This document shows positions 46,750-59,400 of a stretch of DNA of 64,000 bases, piece by piece. This DNA comes from Anomaloglossus baeobatrachus (taxonomy: Eukaryota; Chordata; Amphibia; Anura; Aromobatidae): the NCBI RefSeq assembly GCF_048569485.1, contig NC_134364.1, positions 139,331,798 to 139,395,797 on the forward strand, given 5' to 3'. How positions within the stretch are numbered: the stretch's first letter is position 1; every line of letters begins with the position of its first letter. The notes below the pieces were generated by a model that had not been told where the DNA came from, ran no database searches, and saw nothing but the letters and a program-made list of their open reading frames with translations. The translations under genes and the position numbers were made by a program.

Positions 46750-49700
46750 AATACAGATACTGAAGATTACACCCAGTATACAGGACAGGAGAAGTGGTAC
46801 TGTGCAGTATATATATACAGAATAATACAGAAACTGAGGATTACACCCAGTATACAAGACAGGAGAAGTGGTACTGTGCAGTGTATATATACAGGATAAT
46901 ACAGATAATGAGGATTACACCCAGTATACAGGACAGGAGAAGTGGTACTGTGCAGTGTATATATACAGGATAATACAGATAATGAGGATTACACCCAGTA
47001 TACAGGACAGGAGAAGTGGTACTGTGCAGTGTATATATACAGAATAATACAGATACTGAGGATTACACCCAGTATACAGGACAGGAGAAGTGGTACTGTG
47101 CAGTGTATATATACAGAATAATACAGATACTGAGGATTACACCCAGTATACAGGACAGGAGAAGTGGTACTGTGCAGTGTATATATACAGAATAATACAC
47201 ATACTGAGGATTACACCCAGTATACAGGACAGGAGAAGTGGTACTGTGCAGTGTATATATACAGGATAATACAGATACTGAGGATTACACCCAGTATACA
47301 GGACAGGAGAAGTGGTACTGTGCAGTGTATATATACAGAATAATACACATACTGAGGATTACACCCAGTATACAGGACAGGAGAAGTGGTACTGTGCAGT
47401 GTATATATACAGAATAATACTGATACTGAGGATTACACCCAGTATACAGGACAGGAGAAGTGGTACTGTGCAGTGTATATATACAGAATAATACAGAAAC
47501 TGAGGATTACACCCAGTATACAAGACAGGAGAAGTGGTACTGTGCAGTGTATATATACAGGATAATACAGATAATGAGGATTACACCCAGTATACAGGAC
47601 AGGAGAAGTGGTACTGTGCAGTGTATATATACAGAATAATACAGATACTGAGGATTACACCCAGTATACAGGACAGGAGAAGTGGTACTGTGCAGTGTAT
47701 ATATACAGAATAATACACATACTGAGGATTACACCCAGTATACAGGACAGGAGAAGTGGTACTGTGCAGTGTATATATACAGGATAATACAGATACTGAG
47801 GATTACACGCAGTATACAGGACAGGAGAAGTGGTACTGTGCAGTGTATATATACAGAATAATACACATACTGAGGATTACACCCAGTATACAGGACAGGA
47901 GAAGTGGTACTGTGCAGTGTATATATACAGAATAATACAAACACTGAGGATTACACCCAGTATACAGGGCAGGAGAAGTGGTACTGTGCAGTGTATATAT
48001 ACAGAATAATACTGATACTGAGGATTACACCCAGTATACAGGACAGGAGAAGTGGTACTGTGCAGTGTATATATACAGAATAATACACATACTGAGGATT
48101 ACACCCAGTATACAGGACAGGAGAAGTGGTACTGTGCAGTGTATATATACAGGATAATACAGATACTGAGGATTACACCCAGTATACAGGACAGGAGAAG
48201 TGGTACTGTGCAGTGTATATATACAGAATAATACAAACACTGAGGATTACACCCAGTATACAGGACAGGAGAAGTGGTACTGTGCAGTGTATATATACAG
48301 AATAATACTGATACTGAGGATTACACCCAGTATACAGGACAGGAGAAGTGGTACTGTGCAGTGTATATATACAGAATAATACAGATACTGAGGATTACAC
48401 CCAGTATACAGGACAGGAGAAGTGGTACTGTGCAGTGTATATATACATGATAATACAGATACTGAGGATTACACCCAGTATACAGGACAGGAGAAGTGGT
48501 ACTGTGCAGTGTATATATACAGAATAATACAGATACTGAGGATTACACCCAGTATACAGGACAGGAGAAGTGGTACTGTGCAGTGTATATATACAGAATA
48601 ATACAGATACTGAGGATTACACCCAGTATACAGGACAGGAGAAGTGGTACTGTGCAGTGTATATATACATGATAATACAGATACTGAGGATTACACCCAG
48701 TATACAGGACAGGAGAAGTGGTACTGTGCAGTGTATATATACATGATAATACAGATACTGAGGATTACACCCAGTATACAGGACAGGAGAAGTGGTACTG
48801 TGCAGTGTATATATACAGAATAATACAGATACTGAGGATTACACCCAGTATACAGGACAGGAGAAGTGGTACTGTGCAGTGTATATATACATGATAATAC
48901 AGATACTGAGGATTACACCCAGTATACAGGACAGGAGAAGTGGTACTGTGCAGTGTATATATACAGAATAATACAGATACTGAGGATTACACCCAGTATA
49001 CAGGACAGGAGAAGTGGTACTGTGCAGTGTATATATACAGAATAATACAGACACTGAGGATTACACCCAGTATACAGGACAGGAGAAGTGGTACTGTGCA
49101 GTGTATATATACAGGATAATACAGATAATGAGGATTACACCCAGTATACAGGACAGGAGAAGTGGAACTGTGCAGTGTATATATACAGAATAATAATGAT
49201 ACTGAGGATTACACCCAGTATACAGGACAGGAAAAGTGGTACTGTGCAGTGTATATATACACAGAATAATACAGATACTGAGGATTACACCCAGTATACA
49301 GGACAGGAGAAGTGGTAATGTACAGTGTATATACAGTATAATACAGATACTGAGGATTACACCCAGTATACAGGACAGGAGAAGTGGTACTGTGCAGTGT
49401 ATATATACAGAATAATACAGATACTGAGGATTACACCCAGTATACAGGACAAGTGGTACTCTGCAGTGTATATAAACAGAATAATACAGATACTGAGGAT
49501 TACACCCAGTATACAGGACAGGAGAAGTGGTACTGTGCAGTGTATATATACAGGATAATACAGATAATGAGGATTACACCCAGTATACAGGACAGGAGAA
49601 GTGGAACTGTGCAGTGTATATATACAGAATAATAATGATACTGAGGATTACACCCAGTATACAGGACAGGAGAAGTGGTACTGTGCAGTGTATATATACA

Positions 49701-50384
49701 GAATAATAATGATACTGAGGATTACACCCAGTATACAGGACAGGAGAAGTGAGAATTACCCATCACTTAGGGTCTCAAGGTCAGCATCAGTCAGGGTCTC
49801 AGCGTCACATCAGTCAGGGTGTCCCCCATAAGTATCCACCAGGAGAAACAGCCATTAGCCAACAAGGTGAAATAGCAAATGCAGAAGCAGGATGGAACAG
49901 GTTCCCCATAATGAAGGTGGGGGCAACAAAGGTGCAGATAACCGATGAGACCACCACTGTCAGTCTAGCATATCATGGAGGGGGCGGTCAATGGTACACA
50001 GATGAGGTTTTCATAGGGCGCTAGTCACACGGGTACGTGTGATGCACAGTGTCTGGCTTACAGCCTATTGATGACGCCCATACTACCTGTCACTGGTATG
50101 ATTGATATGTCTCCTGTGAATGCCGGCAGAGCGCAGATACTCACACAGCAGCATTTCTGCTGATCAGGAGAAGTGATCGCTGTGTGCAGGTATAAAGTCC
50201 CCTAGGGGGACTAAAAAGAAAAAAACTTAAACATTTCAAATCACCCCCTTTTTGCCCCACTAAAAATACTAATACTAATACTAATAATAATAATAATATA
50301 CACACATATTTGTTATTGCCACATTCAGTAATGCCCGATGTATCAAATCAATTCGTCTGATCGATACACGGCGTAACAAGAATA

Positions 50385-50420
<36 letters not shown>

Positions 50421-53400
50421 TTACAACACCAGAATTGCTTTTATTTTGGGTCACCGCAACATTGCATTAAAATGCAATAAGAGTCAGTCAGTCAGAGTCT
50501 CTCTCGTCAGTCAGGCTCAGGGTCACACCTTCAGTCAGAGTCTTCCTCGTCAGTCAGTCTCAGGGTCACACCTTCAGTCAGAGTATCTCTTGTCAGTCAG
50601 TCTCAGGGTCACACCTTCAGTCAGAGTCTTCCTCGTCAGTCAGGCTCAGGGTCACACCTTCAGTCAGAGTCTCCCTCGTCAGTCAGGCTCAGGGTCACAC
50701 CTTCAGTCAGAGTCTTCCTCGTCAGTCAGGCTCAGGGTCACACCTTCAGTCAGAGTCTTCCTCGTCAGTCAGTCTCAGGGTCACACCTTCAGTCAGAGTC
50801 TCCCTCGTCAGTCAGTCTCAGGGTCACACCTTCAGTCAGAGTCTTCCTCGTCAGTCAGTCTCAGGGTCACACCTTCAGTCAGAGTCTCCCTCGTCAGTCA
50901 GTCTCAGGGTCACACCTTCAGTCAGAGTCTTCCTCGTCAGTCAGTCTCAGGGTCACACCTTCAGTCAGAGTATCTCTTGTCAGTCTGTTTCAGGATCACA
51001 CCTTCAGTCAGAGTCTCCCTCGTCAGTCAGTCTCAGGGTAACACCTTCAGTCAGAGTCTCCCTCGTCAGTCAGGCTCAGGGTCACACCTTCAGAGTCTCT
51101 CTCATCGGTCAGAGTCTTCCTCGTCAGTCAGGCTCAGGGTCACACCTTCAGTCAGAGTCTTCCTCGTCAGTCAGTCTCAGGGTCACACCTTCAGTCAGAG
51201 TCTCCCTCGTCAGTCAGGCTCAGGGTCACACCTTCAGTCAGAGTCTCTCTCGTCAGTCTGTTTCAGGGTCACACCTTCAGAGTCTCCCTCGTCAGTCTGT
51301 TTCAGGGTCATACACTCAGTGTCTGCTTTGTCAATTTCTCAGGTTCACACCTTCAGTCAGAGTCTCCCCCAAGGTCTTCGGGTCTCCCCGTTAGTCCAGG
51401 TCTTCCCATAAGACAATGGTCTCACCTTTGGCTTGAAGGTCATGGTTGGGGGAGTGGGCTCATGTTGGGCCTTCTGGGTGCCCCAGGGGTGGTAGAGTTT
51501 GAAGCACTCGTTGCAGAAGCTGGCCCGACACTCGGTACAGCCCTTACTGGCTTCCTGCTGGGGCGGTTTACAGAATTGGCACATGATGGCGGTGCTGATG
51601 TTCACCGTCTGCCGGTACCGCTCCACCACACGCTCCAGGGTCAGGTTACGGAAAAGGTTACCCAGACCCCGCTCACCGAGGTCCACATCATGCTGGCAGG
51701 AAGGACATGGGAAAAGCACGCTTTGTGTGTTCCCACAGTACCGCTTCCTACCCGGGTATGTGCCATAACCTGCCGAAGAGACGACAGTGACCTCAGCCAG
51801 TGTTACCACAGGACAGCGCCATAACCATATATTTGTAATACTGCATCATGGGCTGCGCTCAGAAGACACATTGTAACGAAGCCTCAGCTTACCTGACTTA
51901 ATGAGCCGTTCCTGCTTGGGCACCACTCTCCTGCCCTGCCGCGGGCTCCGTGTGGAGGGTGAGGAGGCGGGGGAGTTGGGCTCCGAGTTGGGGTCACACA
52001 CATAGCCCCTCTGCAGCAGGATCTCACTGGCACACACCTGGCACACATTGTGCTTACACGGCAGGATGACTGGGTGCTTGTACATCTCCTTACACACCGG
52101 GCACAAGAGCTCACGCTCCATGTTCTTCATACTGGTCTGTAACAGCAAGAAGGATAAGAGTTGTGTGTACATAATTTGAGGTGGGGTACCAATCAAAGAC
52201 TACAGGGGTCCGGCTGTCCCTGGCTGTGCACCCCGTACCATAGGACTCACCTCCTCACTGACTGCAGCCAAGTACAGGGCTCAGACTCCAGTCTGAATAC
52301 TCCTCATCCTGGCCAGTGAATACACACAGGAACACATTGTGCCACAACTGTCTGCTATTTATAATTGGACTCTATGTAGCAGGGATGCAGTTTGCAGGTG
52401 TTTTGTAAAAGTATTCATACCTTGTGAACATTTCTGCATTTTTTCATGTTACTGCTTTCCACCAGTCGTCACACTGCTATTGGGTGACCTTATGCCACTC
52501 CTTGTGCAAACATGTAAGCAGTTCTTCTTTGTTTGATGGCTTGTGACTATCCATCTTCCTCTTGATTACATTCCAGAGGTTTTCAGTGGAGTTCAGGTCT
52601 GGAGGTTGGGCTGGCCGTGACAGGGTTTGGATGTGGTGGTCCTTCATCCACACATTGATTGACCTAGCTGTGTGGCATGGCGCATTGTCCTGCTGGAAAA
52701 ACCGGTCCTCAGAGTTGGAGAACATTGCCTGCGCAGAAGGAAGCAACTGTTTTTCCCGGATAACCTTGTATGCGGCTTAATTCATACGTCCTTCGCAAGG
52801 TTTAATCTGCCCAATTTCTAGAATAAAGGCTGCTTTATACGCTACGACATCGCTCAAGCGATCTCGTTGGGGTCACGGAATTTGTGACTCACATCTGGCC
52901 GTTTTAGCGATGTCGTTGCGTGTGACACCTATGAGCAATTTTGAATCGTCGCAAAAATGTGCAAAATCGCTCATCGGTGACATGCCCCAATTATCGTTGC
53001 TGCTGCGTGTACGATGCAGTTCGTCGTTCTTGCGGCAGCACACATCGCTATGTGTGACACCGCAGGAACGAGGAACCTCACCTTACCTGCGACCGCCGGC
53101 AATGTGGAAGGAAGTAGGTGGGCGGGATGTTACGTTCCGCTCATCTCCGCCCCTCCGCTTCTATTGGGCGGCCGCTTAGTGACGTCGCTGTGACGCCGAA
53201 CGAACCGCCCCCTTAGAAAGGAGGCGGTTCGCCGGTCACAGCGACGTCGCTAGGCAGGTAAGTAGTGTGACGGGTCTGAGCGATGTTGTGAGCCACGGGC
53301 AGCGATTTGCCCATGTCGCACAACCGATGGGAGCGGGTACACACGCTAGCGATATCGGTAACAATATCGCAGCGTGTAAAGCGGCCTTTAGGTAATCTTC

Positions 53401-56400
53401 TCTGATGAGTCTAATTTTCAGCTTTGCCCAAAACTGGTCGTCTAATGGTTAGATGGAGATCTGGAGAGTCGTACAAGCCACAGTGTCTTGGACCCACTGT
53501 GAAATTTGGTGGAGGATCGATGATGATCTGGGGATGCTTCAGCAAGACTGGAATTGGGCAGATTAAACTTTGTAAAGGACGTATGAATCAAGCCGCATAC
53601 AAGGTTATCCTAAAAAAAACAGTCGCTTCCTTCTGGTCAAGCAATGTTCCCCAACTCCGAGGACTGTTTTTTCCAGCAGGACGATGCACCATGCCACACA
53701 GCTAAGTCAATGTGTGGATGAAGGACACCACATCAAAACCCGGTCATGGCCATATATACACCGTGTGCAGAATTATTAGGCAAGTTGTATTTTAGAGGAT
53801 CTTTTTTATTATTGATCAACAACTATGTTCTCAATCAACCCAAAAGACTCATAAATATCAAGACTTAATATTTTTGGAAGTTGGAGTGGTTTTTTTTACA
53901 TTTGGCTATCTTAGGAGGATATCTGTTTGTGCAGGTAACTATTACTGTGCAGAATTATTAGGCAACTTAATAAAAACCAAATATATTCCCATCTCACTTG
54001 TTTATTTTCACCAGGTAAACCAATATAACTGCACAAAATTTAGAAATAAAAACATTTCAGACATGCAAAAACAAAACCCCCAAAAATTAGTGACCAATAT
54101 AGCCACCTTTCTTTCTGATGACGCTCAGCAGCGACCATCCATAGATTCTGTCATTGCTTGATCTGTGTAAGATCAACATTGCGTGCAGCAGCCACCACAG
54201 CCTCCAGACAATGTTGCGAGAGGTGCACTGTTTTCCCTCCCTGTAGATCTCACATTTTATGAGGGACCACAGGTTCTCTATAGGGTTCAGATCAGGTGAA
54301 TAAGGGGGCCATGTCCTTATTTTTTCATCTTTTAGACCTTTACTGGCCAGCCATGCTGTGGAGTAGTTGGATGCATGTGATGGAGCATTGTCCTGCATGA
54401 AAATCATGTTTTTCTTGAACGATACCGACTTCTTCCTGTACCACTGCTTGAAGAAGTTGTCTTCCAGAAATTGGCAGTAGGTCTGGGAGTTGAGCTTCAC
54501 TCCATCCTCAACCCGAAAAGGTGCCACAAGTTGATCTTTGATTCCAGCCCACACCAGTGCCCACCTCCCCCTTGCTAGCGTCTGAGTCGGAGTGGAGCTC
54601 TCTGCCCTTTACTGATCCAGCCTCTTGCCCATCCATCTGCCCATCAAGAGTCCCTCTCATTTCATCAGTCCATAAAACCTTTTGAAAAATCAGTCTTAAG
54701 ATATTTCTTGGCCCAGTCTTGAGGTTTTATCTTATTTTTCTTGGTCAGAGGTGGTGGTTTTCAGCCTTCCTTACCTTGGCCATGTCCCTGAGTATGGCAC
54801 ACCTTGTGCTTTTTGACACTCCAGTAACGTTGCAGCTCTGAAATATGGCCAAACTGGTGGCAAATGGCATCTTGGCAGCTTCATGCTTGATTTTCCTCAA
54901 TTCATGGGCAGTTATTTTGCACCTTTTTTGCCTAACACGCTTTTTGTGACCCTGTTGGCTATTTGCCATGAAACACTTGATTGTTCGGTGATCACGCTTC
55001 AAAAGTTTGGCAATTTCAAGACTGCTGCATCCCTCTGCAAGACCTCTCACAATATGGACTTTTCAGAGCCCGTCACATCTCTCTTCTGACCCATTTTCCC
55101 AAAGGAAAGGAAGTTGCCTAATAATGAAGCCCCCCTTATATAGGGTGTTGATGTCATTACACTGCACCCCTCCTCATTACAGAGAGGCACATCACCTGAT
55201 TTACTTCATTGGTAGTTGGCTCTCACTATACAGCTTGGAGTAGGACGACATGTATAACAAGTATCATGTGATCAAAATACTCATTTGCCTAATAATTCTG
55301 CACACAGTGTACACTGTCATCACACACAGTACAGAAATATACACCTCCATCACACACACACAAACACACACACAGTACGTACAGTATACATCTGTATACT
55401 GTACACATCATGTGATGGCGGTGTATATATTGGCGCGGTGTGTGATGGTGGTGTATACAGCTGCGTGGTGTGTGAGGGTGGTGTATATATTGGAGCAGTG
55501 TGTGATGGCGGTGTATACAGTGGCACAGTGTGTGATGGTGGTGTATATATTGGAGCGGTGTGTGATGGCGGTGTATATAGAGGCGCGGAGTGTGATGGCA
55601 GTGTATATAGAGGCGCGGCGTGTGATGGTGGTGTATATATTGGAGCGGTGTGTGATGGTGGTGTATATAGAGGCGCGGAGTGTGATGGCGGTGTATATAG
55701 AGGCGTGGTGTGTGATGGCGGTGTATATAGAGGCGCGGTGTGTGATGGTGGTGTATATAGAGGCGCGGTGTGTGATGGCGGTGTATATAGAGGCGCGGTG
55801 TGTGATGGTGGTGTATATATTGGAGCGGTGTGTGATGGTGGTGTATATAGAGGCGCGGTGTGTGATGGTGGTGTATATAGAGGCGCGGTGTGTGATGGCG
55901 GTGTATATAGAGGCGCGGTGTGTGATGGTGGTGTATATATTGGAGCGGTGTGTGATGGTGGTGTATATAGAGGCGCGGAGTGTGATGGTGGTGTATATAG
56001 GGCGCGGTGTGTGATGGCGGTGTATATAGAGGCGCGGTGTGTGATGGTGGTGTATATATTGGAGCGGTGTGTGATGGTGGTGTATATAGAGGCGCGGAGT
56101 GTGATGGCGGTGTATACAGTGGTGCAGTGGGTGATGGCGGTGTATATATTGGAGCGGTGTGTGATGGTGGTGTATATATTGGCGGGTGTGTTATGGCAGT
56201 GTATATATTAGAGCGGTGTGTGATGGGGGTGTATATATTGGCGCAGTGTATATAGAGGCACAGTGTATACAGTGGTGCAGTGTGTGATGGCGGTGTATAT
56301 AATGGAGCGGTGTGTGATGGCGGTGTGTATATTGGCGCGATGTGTGATGGCGGTGTATATATCGGCACGGTGTGTGATGGCGGTGTATATATCGGCGCGG

Positions 56401-59400
56401 TGTGTGATGGCGGTGTATACAGTGGTGCAGTGGGTGATGGCGGTGTATATATTGGAGCGGTGTGTGATGGCGGTGCATATAGAGGCGTGGTGTGTGATGG
56501 CGGTGTATATAGAGGCGCGGTGTGTGATGGCGGTGTATATAGTGGTACAGTGGGTGATGGCGGTGTATATATTGGCGCGGTGTGTGATGGTGGTGTATAC
56601 AGTGGTGCAGTGGGTGATGGCGGTGTATATATTGGCGCGGTGGGTGATGGTGGTGTATACAGTGGTGCAGTGGGTGATGGCGGTGTATATATCGGCGCGG
56701 TGTGTGATGGTGGTGTATATATCGGTGCGGTGTGTGATGGTGGTGTATACAGTGGTGCAGTGGGTGATGACGGTATATATATCGGTGCGGTGTGTGATGG
56801 CGGTGTATACAGTGGTGCAGTGGGTGATGGCGTTGTATATATTGGCGTGGTGTGTAATAGCGGTGTATACAGTGGTGCAGTGGGTGAATATATCTGCGCG
56901 GTGTGTGATGGCGGAGTATATATCAGCGCGATATGTGATGGTGGTGTATATAGAGGTGCGGTGTGTTATGGTAGTGTATATAGAGGCGCGGTGTGTGATG
57001 GCGGTGTATACAGTGGTGCAGTGGGTGATGGCGGTGTAAATATCAGCGAGATGTGTGATGGTGGTGTATATAGAGGCACGGTGTGTGATGGTGGTGTATA
57101 TAGAGGCACGGTGTGTGATGGCGGTGTATACAGTGGTGCAGTGGGTGATGGCGGTGTAAATATCAGCGAGATGTGTGATGGTGGTGTATATAGAGGCACG
57201 GTGTGTGATGGTGGTGTATATATCGGCGCGGTGTGTGATGGCGGTGTATACAGTGGTGCAGTGGGTGATGGCGGTGTATATATCAGCGCGGTGTGTGATG
57301 GTGGTGTATATAGAGGCGCGGTGTGTGATGGCGGTGTATATAGAGGCGCGGTGTGTGATGGCGGTGTATATATCGGTGTGGTGTGTGATGGTGTATACAG
57401 TGGTGCAGTGTGTGATGGCGGTGTATACAGTGGTGCAGTGGATGATGGCGGTGTATATATTGGCGCGGTGTGTGATAGCGGTGTATACAGTGGTGCAGTG
57501 GGTGAATATATATATATATATATATCTGCGCGGTGTGTGATGGCGGTGTATATATCAGCGTGGTGTATACAGTAGTGCGATGGGTGATGGTGGTGTATAT
57601 AACGGCGCGGTGTGTGATGGCGGTGTATACAGTGGTGCGGTGTGTGATGGCGGTGTATATATCGGTGCGGTGTGTGATGGCGGTGTATATATTGGCGCGG
57701 TGTGTAATAGCGGTGTATACAGTGGTGCAGTGGGTGAATATATCTGCGCGGTGTGTGATGGCGGAGTATATATCAGCACGATGTGTGATGGTGGTGTATA
57801 TAGAGGCGCGGTGTGTGATGGCGATGTATATATCAGCGCGATGTGTGATGGTGTATATAGAGGCGCGGAGTGTGATGGCGGTGTATATATTGGAGCGGTG
57901 TGTGATGGCGGTGTATATAGAGGCGCGGTGTGTGATGGCGGTGTATACAGTGGTGCAGTGGGTGATGGCGGTGTATATATCGGCGCGGTGTGTGATGGCG
58001 GTGTATACAGTGGTGCAGTGGGTGATGGCGGTGTATATATCAGCGTGGTGTATACAGTAGTGCGATGGGTGATGGTGGTGTATATATCGGTGTGGTGTGT
58101 GATGGTGTATACAGTGGTGCAGTGTGTGATGGCGGTTTATACAGTGGTGCAGTGGATGATGGCGGTGTATATATTGGCGCGGTGTGTGATAGCGGTGTAT
58201 ACAGTGGTGCAGTGGGTGAATATATCTGCGCGGTGTGTGATGGCGGTGTATATATCAGCGTGGTGTATACAGTAGTGCGATGGGTGATGGTGGTGTATAT
58301 ATCGGTGCGGTGTGTGATGGCGGTGTATACAGTGGTGCAGTGGGTGATGGCGTTGTATATATTGGCGTGGTGTGTAATAGCGGTGTATACAGTGGTGCAG
58401 TGGGTGAATATATCTGCGCGGTGTGTGATGGCGGAGTATATATCAGCGCGATATGTGATGGTGGTGTATATAGAGGTGCGGTGTGTTATGGTAGTGTATA
58501 TAGAGGCGCGGTGTGTGATGGCGGTGTATACAGTGGTGCAGTGGGTGATGGCGGTGTAAATATCAGCGAGATGTGTGATGGTGGTGTATATAGAGGCACG
58601 GTGTGTGATGGTGGTGTATATAGAGGCACGGTGTGTGATGGCGGTGTATACAGTGGTGCAGTGGGTGATGGCGGTGTAAATATCAGCGAGATGTGTGATG
58701 GTGGTGTATATAGAGGCACGGTGTGTGATGGTGGTGTATATATCGGCGCGGTGTGTGATGGCGGTGTATACAGTGGTGCAGTGGGTGATGGCGGTGTATA
58801 TATCAGCGCGGTGTGTGATGGTGGTGTATATAGAGGCGCGGTGTGTGATGGCGGTGTATATAGAGGCGCGGTGTGTGATGGCGGTGTATATATCGGTGTG
58901 GTGTGTGATGGTGTATACAGTGGTGCAGTGTGTGATGGCGGTGTATACAGTGGTGCAGTGGATGATGGCGGTGTATATATTGGCGCGGTGTGTGATAGCG
59001 GTGTATACAGTGGTGCAGTGGGTGAATATATATATATATATATATCTGCGCGGTGTGTGATGGCGGTGTATATATCAGCGTGGTGTATACAGTAGTGCGA
59101 TGGGTGATGGTGGTGTATATAACGGCGCGGTGTGTGATGGCGGTGTATACAGTGGTGCGGTGTGTGATGGCGGTGTATATATCGGTGCGGTGTGTGATGG
59201 CGGTGTATATATTGGCGCGGTGTGTAATAGCGGTGTATACAGTGGTGCAGTGGGTGAATATATCTGCGCGGTGTGTGATGGCGGAGTATATATCAGCACG
59301 ATGTGTGATGGTGGTGTATATAGAGGCGCGGTGTGTGATGGTGTATATAGAGGCGCGGAGTGTGATGGCGGTGTATATATTGGAGCGGTGTGTGATGGCG

